Source: Ruminococcus sp.
Lineage (GTDB): Bacteria; Bacillota; Clostridia; Oscillospirales; Ruminococcaceae
Assembly: GCA_003488415.1 (NCBI GenBank)
Contig: DNLQ01000229.1
Coordinates: 1 to 5,053 of the forward strand
DNA: 5,053 nucleotides
Direction: 5' to 3'
Part shown: piece after piece, positions 1 to 4,316 of the stretch
Position numbering within the stretch: position 1 is the stretch's first letter
Layout of the letters: each line of letters opens with the position of its first letter
Notes under the pieces: model-generated
What the model was told of the DNA's origin: nothing
Database searches by the model: none
Seen by the model: only the letters and a program-made list of their open reading frames with translations
Position numbers and translations under genes: made by a program

Positions 1-2
1 TA

Positions 3-27
3 TTGATATACCAATTATCTCTTGAAT
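3..27 (+). repeat. Left terminal inverted repeat of the IS630 element
   Basis: This repeat matches the reverse complement of 1104-1128 at 20 of 25 positions. The inner 17 bases (11-27, starting CCAATTA and ending CTTGAAT) differ at one position only. The five bases at 6-10 are the divergent part. The repeat also contains the -35 box of the transposase promoter (22-27). Confidence 0.75.
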
Positions 28-50
28 ATTTTGCGCGAATATGATATAAT
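22..50 (+). promoter_or_regulatory. Transposase promoter inside the left inverted repeat
   Basis: A TTGAAT -35 box (22-27) is followed after exactly 17 bases by a perfect TATAAT -10 box (45-50), preceded by TGA, which gives an extended -10. The expected start point is about seven bases after the -10 box, at or within a base or two of the A of the transposase ATG (57). Placing the promoter in the end repeat means transposase binding there could repress its own transcription; that is inference. Confidence 0.75.
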
Positions 51-56
51 AGAGAC

Positions 57-1103
57 ATGGAAAAAGAGTTGCGTGTAAATGCACGAAAAGCAGATGCGGA
101 AACGCAGTATGAAATCAGAAAAGCAATCATTCGGATGCTGAAAAATGGCATGACAGGCAAGGAAATTGCAAAACAACTGGACGTGAGCGAAGGGCACGTC
201 TCCAATGTCAAAAAGGCATATGAAACGAATGGTATTGCAGGAATTAAGCCGAAGCATCAGGGACGCAAAACCGGCGAGAAGCGAATTTTGTCTCCGCAAC
301 AGGAAAAAGAAATAATGCGTATGATTATTGATAAAGATCCCGCGCAGCTTCGGCTGAAAGGATGTATGTGGACACGTAATAATATCCGTGATTTGATTCG
401 AGAAAAATACAACATTGATATGAAACTCTCAACGCTCGGATATTATCTCGCACGCTGGGGATTCAGTGTGCAGCGACCAGTCAAGCGTGCATATAAACAA
501 GATCAAAAGCAGATCGACAAGTGGCTGAATGACGAGTTTCCCGGTATCACGAAGCGCGCAAATGACGAAAATGCTGAGATTTTCTTCGGCGATGAAACCA
601 ATATTCAAAACACCGCCAATTACATGAAGGGCTACGCTCCAAAAGGAAAAACACCCGTTGTAAAAGTTGAGGCGCAGAAGTTTAAGGTCAATATGCTGTC
701 TGCAATTTCAAAGCGCGGGAAACTGCGTTTTATGCTTTACAAAGAAAATATGGATTCCGGAAAGCTTATCGATTTTATGGGTAGGCTGATTCGTGATGCC
801 CACAAGAAAGTATTTCTGATTCTCGATAATCTGCGGGTTCATCACTCGAAAAAGGTTCAGGAATGGCTTGAGAAGCATAAAGATCGTATTGAGGTTTTCT
901 ATCTGCCGCCATATGCTCCGGAGTATAACCCTGATGAACTTGTAAACAGCGATTTGAAGCGCTCAGTCGGTCAACAAACATCTGCACGCTCCAAAGATGA
1001 ACTAGAACAAAATGTTCGCTCTCATCTCAGAATTCTTCAGTCGGATTCTGCTAAAATCACTTCGTTTTTTCATGCTCCGCTAACCAAATATGCTGCTTTA
1101 TAA
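57..1103 (+). CDS. IS630-family DDE transposase
   Basis: This 348-residue protein catalyses cut-and-paste movement of the surrounding element. An N-terminal helix-turn-helix lies at about residues 18-55 (GKEIAKQLDVSEGHVSNVKK), followed by a second winged-helix-like region at about 75-145. The catalytic domain shows the IS630/Tc1-mariner acid triad: D179 in FFGDET, D257 in LILDNLRVHH, and E294 in the LPPYAPEYNPDE motif. There are 36 residues between the second D and the E (DD36E), which is typical of IS630. Length is normal and the frame is intact. The ATG at 57 is preceded only by AGAGAC, with no good ribosome binding site, and the promoter's predicted start point falls on or next to it, so the mRNA may be leaderless. 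The next in-frame ATG is codon 27, inside the helix-turn-helix, so an internal start would damage the DNA-binding domain. The stop abuts the right inverted repeat. Confidence 0.95.
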   Translation: MEKELRVNARKADAETQYEIRKAIIRMLKNGMTGKEIAKQLDVSEGHVSNVKKAYETNGIAGIKPKHQGRKTGEKRILSPQQEKEIMRMIIDKDPAQLRLKGCMWTRNNIRDLIREKYNIDMKLSTLGYYLARWGFSVQRPVKRAYKQDQKQIDKWLNDEFPGITKRANDENAEIFFGDETNIQNTANYMKGYAPKGKTPVVKVEAQKFKVNMLSAISKRGKLRFMLYKENMDSGKLIDFMGRLIRDAHKKVFLILDNLRVHHSKKVQEWLEKHKDRIEVFYLPPYAPEYNPDELVNSDLKRSVGQQTSARSKDELEQNVRSHLRILQSDSAKITSFFHAPLTKYAAL

Positions 1104-1128
1104 ATTCAAGAGTTAATTGGGGGAGCAA
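1104..1128 (-). repeat. Right terminal inverted repeat of the IS630 element
   Basis: This is the partner of the left repeat. It begins directly after the transposase stop codon (1101-1103) and ends at a TA (1129-1130) that would be the right copy of the target duplication. Its outer part reads GGGGG where the left repeat has an AT-rich stretch, so the two ends are not equivalent outside the conserved 17-base core. Confidence 0.75.
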
Positions 1129-1133
1129 TAATA

Positions 1134-1162
1134 ATTATAGCACGCTGCCGATATACTGTCAA
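1134..1162 (-). promoter_or_regulatory. Perfect-consensus SigA promoter pointing left into the insertion sequence
   Basis: On the minus strand, TTGACA (1162-1157) is separated by exactly 17 bases from TATAAT (1139-1134), with TGC just before the -10 box, so it also has an extended -10. Predicted initiation is near 1127, inside the right inverted repeat. Transcription would run antisense through the whole transposase. The simplest reading is that this was the promoter of a leftward gene and the element inserted four bases beyond the -10 box. The -35 box lies immediately beyond the T-run of the terminator at 1168-1210. An alternative is that the element ends further right and the promoter belongs to it as an antisense regulator. 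Confidence 0.8.
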
Positions 1163-1167
1163 TAGAA

Positions 1168-1210
1168 AAGCCATAGTACTTCTGACTTCAGATCAGAAAT
1201 ACTATGGCTT
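1168..1210 (-). terminator. Long hairpin terminator for the leftward gene at 1257-1724
   Basis: Two 18-base arms (1168-1185 and 1193-1210) pair around a 7-base loop. The single imperfect position is a C/A mismatch in plus-strand RNA but a G-U wobble in minus-strand RNA, and the minus-strand stem runs into TTTTCT. Both facts favour termination of leftward transcription. It lies 46 bases after the stop of the 1257-1724 gene. Plus-strand RNA leaving the transposase would also meet this stem, followed by the less clean tail AATACTTTTAT, so weak bidirectional function is possible. Confidence 0.75.
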
Positions 1211-1256
1211 AATACTTTTATATGAGTGCCGTACTTATGCTGTGCAGCTTTCTCAT

Positions 1257-1724
1257 TTATCTTGACCATATCGGATATTCTGTTCCGGTATTTTCATCGT
1301 AATAGAATACTTCCCTGACCTTCGGATAATCATTCGTATTGAACAGGAACAGCTTTTCATGCCACTCCGGCAGCTTTATCTGACTGTGATAATTGAACCT
1401 CTGTGTCACAAGATTTATGCCTAATCCGTCAGCCTCGCCCAATACCTTCTTAGCCTCCAGAAGCGTGAAGCCTTCATATTTTGTACCGCTGTAACGGGCA
1501 AATCCGTAATTGCAGATCGTTCCTGCTGCTTCATTTTTCCTGGTAAGATATACATCACCGTTATCATCCACTTCAACTGAAAGATTCTCTGCAAAATTGT
1601 ATTTCTCGTCTGTATAAGGAATTGCTACTGGACTCTCCAAATACAAGGCAAGAAAGAACATACCTACCGCTGATATCAGAAGTGTGACTATCACCGCTAT
1701 AACTACTTTTACTGTTGTTTTCAT
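1257..1724 (-). CDS. Small membrane-anchored protein of unknown function
   Basis: The protein has 155 residues. The start at 1724 is chosen because GGAGGA (1737-1732) lies seven bases before it; a longer reading from 1856 adds 44 residues with no comparable ribosome binding site and no protein-like pattern. Residues 2-6 carry lysines and about 7-29 form one hydrophobic helix, an uncleaved signal anchor or signal peptide without a lipobox cysteine. The remaining 125 residues or so would lie outside the membrane. They include a beta-rich stretch (SVEVDDNGDVYLTRK), then EGFTLLEAKKVLGEADG at 84-100, and a C-terminal KVREVFYYDENTG strand. The pattern of a helix ending in LGE followed by strands loosely recalls BamE/SmpA-like or BLIP-like folds; this is only a hint and I do not recognise a family. 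It is a single-gene unit with its own terminator, divergent from the DUF4349 gene. Confidence 0.8.
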   Translation of the reverse strand: MKTTVKVVIAVIVTLLISAVGMFFLALYLESPVAIPYTDEKYNFAENLSVEVDDNGDVYLTRKNEAAGTICNYGFARYSGTKYEGFTLLEAKKVLGEADGLGINLVTQRFNYHSQIKLPEWHEKLFLFNTNDYPKVREVFYYDENTGTEYPIWSR

Positions 1725-1827
1725 AACTCTGTCCTCCATAATGATCCATGTTATGCGTCTCCTATGCACCGGCTGCAAAGAAGAGCCGCATATGATCCGC
1801 TCTATTTGTAGACTATAATAAAGGACA

Positions 1828-1856
1828 ATTATAAAGAATTTCTTAAATGCTGCCAT
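1828..1856 (-). promoter_or_regulatory. Candidate promoter of the 1257-1724 gene
   Basis: On the minus strand a perfect TATAAT (1833-1828) lies 17 bases after ATGGCA (1856-1851), which matches the -35 consensus at four of six positions. Initiation near 1821 would give a leader of about 97 bases before the ATG at 1724. That leader can form an imperfect stem between 1797-1787 (GATCATATGCG on the minus strand) and 1757-1743. I recognise no riboswitch class in it. A nearby TATTAT at 1820-1815 is an alternative -10 box with a poorer -35. Confidence 0.45.
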
Positions 1857-1978
1857 TGTTCACAAAAAATTAACATTTCGTCCTATCGCAATTCATATTA
1901 CTGAGCCTAATCTTGCTTTTCGGTTACGAAAATTGGCTTTTGTAAACCTTTTTCAATGCAATTGTTATATGACATTCA
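1857..1978. other. Divergent intergenic segment between the two promoters
   Basis: This AT-rich segment lies between the leftward promoter at 1828-1856 and the rightward promoter at 1979-2007. The only clear symmetry is TTTTCG-GTTA-CGAAAA at 1917-1932, a 6-base inverted repeat with a 4-base centre. It could be an operator shared by both genes, but there is no direct support. No credible small coding region is seen here. Confidence 0.3.
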
Positions 1979-2007
1979 TTGACTTTGCACAAAAATCATG
2001 TTATTAT
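1979..2007 (+). promoter_or_regulatory. Promoter of the DUF4349 lipoprotein gene
   Basis: TTGACT (1979-1984) and TATTAT (2002-2007) are separated by exactly 17 bases, and a TGT directly before the -10 box adds an extended -10. Predicted initiation is near 2014, giving a leader of about 33 bases that contains the strong ribosome binding site at 2031-2038. Confidence 0.75.
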
Positions 2008-2046
2008 ATATACATAATACAGCCATCCACAAAGGAGGAACTATCT

Positions 2047-3075
2047 ATGAAAAAGTCATTATTGATCTCAGCAATATCATGTGCAGTACTACTTACCTCA
2101 TGCGGAAGCCCTGACAACGCTTCCAAAGCAGCAGAACCCGCTATCACCGGCGACAGTCCCGCTGTCGAATATAAAGACGACTATGAAAACTATGACAGCG
2201 AAAACAATGCAATGGCTGATGAGGCTCCGGCAGAGGCTGGGGACAACAGTGCTCCGGATAACAAGGAACTGAAGCAGTCCCGTGCCGGGGCGATAGATAC
2301 CCAGATGCTGGTATACTCCTGCGATATGAGCATAGACGTACTGGAGTTTGACGACTCTGTTTCAGACCTCCATAAGTACATAAATATGCACAAGGGATTC
2401 CTGGAGAGCGAGAACTATTCAGACGGCGGAAGTTCAGGAAAGTGGCAGTACGCCGACGATCAGAAGTGGAAATCACTCACTGCCGTAATAAGAGTCCCCA
2501 GTTCAGAATATGAGGAATTCTGCAACGATCTCGCCGGCATAGGTGATCTGAGAAGAAAGAATGCCAATGTTGAGAACCTCAGTACAGAATACTCTGACCT
2601 GAAGACTACACTGAGCATATATGAAGCTAAGGAGCAGCGCTACCTGGACATCCTTGCTGAGATAAAGGATCAGTCCGAGGCTCTCAGCGTTGAAAACGAG
2701 CTTACCGATATACAGATCGAGATCGCAAAACTCAAGACACGTATGAACGACATCGAGAACGATGTTGCCTACTCCCATATCTATCTTACAATGAACGAGG
2801 TTCGTGAGTACCAGCAGACACCCACCGAGGTACAGACTGACACATTCGGTCAGCGTCTGGGCAATACCGTAAACAAGACCTGGAACGGCTTCCTCAGCTT
2901 CATGGAAGGACTGCTCTTCGTTCTTATCAGCATATTGCCCTACGCACTCGTAGCAGGAATAGTTGTACTTATCATAATGGGTATAAGAAAAAAGCTCCAC
3001 CCCAGAGTCGAGAAAAAGAAAAAGGAATTTATAGATAAAGTGACTTCCGATAAGCCGGACAGCGACAAAAAGTAA
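2047..3075 (+). CDS. DUF4349 lipoprotein with coiled coil and C-terminal membrane anchor
   Basis: The protein has 342 residues. AAAGGAGG (2031-2038) lies eight bases before the ATG, and translation from here begins with a textbook lipoprotein signal peptide: two lysines, a hydrophobic core, and the lipobox LTSC with cysteine at residue 19. A longer reading from 1933 would bury this signal and start upstream of the promoter. Residues 20-80 are an acidic, low-complexity linker. Residues about 84-250 look like DUF4349: a strand-rich start (LVYSCDMSIDVLEF), an alpha/beta part with AVIRVPSSEYEEF, then a coiled coil at about 180-240 rich in E, K and L, ending in VAYSHIYLTMNE. A transmembrane helix follows at about 287-312, and then a lysine-rich tail of about 30 residues, probably cytoplasmic. 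The protein would thus be held in the membrane at both ends. The biochemical role of DUF4349 is not known; an envelope or scaffold role is inference. Confidence 0.9.
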   Translation: MKKSLLISAISCAVLLTSCGSPDNASKAAEPAITGDSPAVEYKDDYENYDSENNAMADEAPAEAGDNSAPDNKELKQSRAGAIDTQMLVYSCDMSIDVLEFDDSVSDLHKYINMHKGFLESENYSDGGSSGKWQYADDQKWKSLTAVIRVPSSEYEEFCNDLAGIGDLRRKNANVENLSTEYSDLKTTLSIYEAKEQRYLDILAEIKDQSEALSVENELTDIQIEIAKLKTRMNDIENDVAYSHIYLTMNEVREYQQTPTEVQTDTFGQRLGNTVNKTWNGFLSFMEGLLFVLISILPYALVAGIVVLIIMGIRKKLHPRVEKKKKEFIDKVTSDKPDSDKK

Positions 3076-3113
3076 GGACAGCAGCAGGAGTGATACTCAT
3101 ATAACCGGATACA

Positions 3114-3149
3114 GCCGCAGCATTTCCCGGTGCCGGGAGGTGCTGCGGC
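3114..3149 (+). other. GC-rich 16-bp hairpin in the 3' region of the DUF4349 transcript
   Basis: Arms 3114-3129 and 3134-3149 pair over 16 positions around the tetraloop GTGC, starting 38 bases after the DUF4349 stop codon. Two adjacent pairs are U-G wobbles in plus-strand RNA and would be A/C mismatches in minus-strand RNA, so the structure suits the rightward transcript. No T-run follows, so it is not a classic intrinsic terminator. It may protect the mRNA 3' end or mark an early termination or processing zone. Confidence 0.6.
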
Positions 3150-3335
3150 AGCGATCTGGATAACGGCAGCACGCCGCAGGGAAATGGGAGAGCGCATCTC
3201 CGCATCCGCTTACATCATACTGACATTTATCCCCCTGCCTCTGATATACATTTTTATTTCCTCCCTTGATTGAATCGCAGGAGCCTGTCCTGTTTGCCGT
3301 GCAATACAGGCAGATACTGTGTCCTATCGAACAAT

Positions 3336-3372
3336 AAGCCCTCCGGCAGTCACCGTGACCGCCGGAGGGCTT
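3336..3372. terminator. Bidirectional terminator between converging genes
   Basis: A perfect 12-bp stem (3336-3347 with 3361-3372, AAGCCCTCCGGC and its complement) encloses a loop that can itself form a short GTCA/TGAC stem. On the minus strand it begins six bases after the TAA of the DUF4097 gene and is followed by TTATTGTT; on the plus strand the stem ends in CTTTA. The U-tracts are short on both sides, but the GC-rich stem and its place between convergent genes fit a shared terminator. Confidence 0.75.
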
Positions 3373-3377
3373 TACAG

Positions 3378-4316
3378 TTATGATGCGCTCTGGAGCGTTA
3401 TGTCTCCTGAGGATGTGTCGATCTCGATCTCGTTACTGCCGGAACCGCTTATGTAGGTGTCCCCTTTCTTCTTCATCGGGATGCCTGTATCAATACCGCC
3501 GGTTGCAGTATCAATGTCTGCACTGAAATCTGCGTTCTCAGGAAGAGTAAGATCTACTGATCCGGAGGATGTACTGATCTTTATGCTCTCAGGCATTGCT
3601 GACAAGGACGCTGTTACACTTCCGCTTGAGGCAGATGCCTTGATGTTTTTGGCTTCTGATGCGGTAATACTGATCTTGCCGGATGAAGATCCGCAGTCAA
3701 CAGAGCCTGCTGTCTCAGCAGTAATAACCACATTACCGGATGAACTGTCAGTCTCTATACTGTCAGAGCTTCCCTTCTGTGTCAGCTCAAGGTTGCCGGA
3801 CGAAGAATCAACATCGAAGGTCCTGGCAGTACAGGACATTATCTTTCCGTCACCGGAAGAAACATCAACATCTATGCAGTCTGCTGAGATGCTGTCAAAG
3901 GTGTAGCTGCATGAAGCACCGTCAAGATCAAGTACTGTGAGAGCTGAGTCCTTGGGTATCTTTATATCCAGCTTTTTTTCAACTGAGTCTGCCTTGAAGA
4001 TATAGCCCGATTCACAGAACTGTACCCTCAGAGTCTCGCCGTCCAGCCAGGTGTGTACCTGCTCGGATCCCTTCAGCTCCTTATTGCAGGTCTCTGTAAC
4101 GCTTACCTTGTCGGAGTCCTGATACTCAACATTCACTGAACCGGATGACCAGTCTATCACGATGCTGCTTACATTTTCACTGAACTCACGGTCGCCTGCT
4201 GTGTACTTCTCTGCGTTTTCGTATGTGTTTCCTATTCTGACGCTCATACAGCTCCCTAAGCTGCCAAGCATTACAAGTGCGGTCATTGCTGCGGTTATCT
4301 TCTTTACAGTTTTCAT
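3378..4316 (-). CDS. DUF4097-type lipoprotein with SSG beta-repeats
   Basis: The protein has 312 residues. GGAGGA (4329-4324) lies seven bases before the ATG. The N-terminus is a lipoprotein signal peptide with lipobox LGSC and cysteine at residue 23, so it is probably anchored on the outer face of the membrane. After a first WSSGSVNVEY strand unit at about 56-65 and a divergent segment at 70-125, the protein becomes a run of short strands each marked by SSG, with the glycine at 155, 174, 194, 213, 232 and 252. A degenerate ATG unit follows (glycine 273) and a final SSG unit (glycine 304). The 19-21 residue step is that expected for a right-handed beta-solenoid, as in the DUF4097 'putative adhesin' family; YvlB of Bacillus subtilis is a known family member. 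The molecular role is unestablished; envelope stress sensing or surface interaction is inference. The gene overlaps the upstream membrane-protein gene by four bases, so translation is probably coupled. No promoter of its own is seen. Confidence 0.88.
   Translation of the reverse strand: MKTVKKITAAMTALVMLGSLGSCMSVRIGNTYENAEKYTAGDREFSENVSSIVIDWSSGSVNVEYQDSDKVSVTETCNKELKGSEQVHTWLDGETLRVQFCESGYIFKADSVEKKLDIKIPKDSALTVLDLDGASCSYTFDSISADCIDVDVSSGDGKIMSCTARTFDVDSSSGNLELTQKGSSDSIETDSSSGNVVITAETAGSVDCGSSSGKISITASEAKNIKASASSGSVTASLSAMPESIKISTSSGSVDLTLPENADFSADIDTATGGIDTGIPMKKKGDTYISGSGSNEIEIDTSSGDITLQSAS

Larger units (their letters stand above)
3..1128 (+). mobile_element. IS630-family insertion sequence, apparently complete
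   Basis: The element is about 1.13 kb, normal for IS630, and carries a single transposase gene between terminal inverted repeats. The left end and the reverse complement of the right end share a 17-base block with 16 matches (11-27 against 1104-1120) and line up again at the outermost bases (TATTG on both sides). IS630 elements insert at TA and duplicate it. A TA lies at 1-2 and another at 1129-1130, in matching positions, so I place the ends at 3 and 1128. Because the left boundary falls on the window edge, the repeat could extend further left. No frameshift or internal stop is seen, so the element may be active or recently arrived. Its insertion separates the leftward promoter at 1134-1162 from whatever lay to the left. 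Confidence 0.8.
3076..3377. other. Convergent intergenic region with several RNA hairpins
   Basis: No convincing conserved gene is visible in these 302 bases between two converging transcripts. The region holds the GC-rich hairpin at 3114-3149, a small stem GGAGA/TCTCC (3187-3201), a 9-bp stem with one bulge at 3289-3310, and the terminator at 3336-3372. On the minus strand, AAGGGAGG (3267-3260) precedes an ATG at 3251 by eight bases and opens a 13-codon reading frame ending in TAA at 3212-3210. This is possible but unproven as a short peptide. Confidence 0.6.

Noticed and set aside
775..987. Minus-strand frame inside the transposase
   Set aside because: It lies opposite the catalytic domain of an intact transposase and has no protein-like features. 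Antisense RNA may cross it, but coding is not supported.
1725..1856. 44-residue N-terminal extension of the 1257-1724 protein
   Set aside because: It lacks a good ribosome binding site, has no protein-like character, and covers the predicted promoter and leader. The start at 1724 has GGAGGA seven bases upstream and opens directly into the membrane anchor.
1861..1970. Short symmetries such as TTGT-TC-ACAA and CAAT-GCA-ATTG as operators
   Set aside because: Arms of four bases in AT-rich DNA are expected by chance, and they are not placed over the promoter boxes.
1933..2046. Upstream extension of the DUF4349 reading frame
   Set aside because: It would start before the promoter at 1979-2007 and bury a clear lipoprotein signal peptide that begins at 2047 behind a strong ribosome binding site.
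2503..3000. 165-codon minus-strand frame opposite the DUF4349 gene
   Set aside because: It is a shadow of a well-supported gene, with an improbable mix of cysteines and tyrosines, no promoter and no ribosome binding site.
3218..3251. Possible plus-strand promoter in the convergent intergenic region
   Set aside because: A CTGACA-like -35 is 17 bases from GATATA or 19 from TATACA. Neither is a good match, and no gene follows in that direction.
3457..3906. 149-codon plus-strand frame opposite the DUF4097 gene
   Set aside because: It is the antisense of the SSG repeats. Repetitive serine and aspartate codons leave the opposite strand free of stops, and no ribosome binding site or family pattern is seen.
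3378..4316. CRISPR array or tandem DNA repeat suggested by the recurring CCGGA-like motifs
   Set aside because: The motifs are the codons of the SSG protein repeats in an open frame. The DNA between them varies and there is no conserved repeat of CRISPR length.
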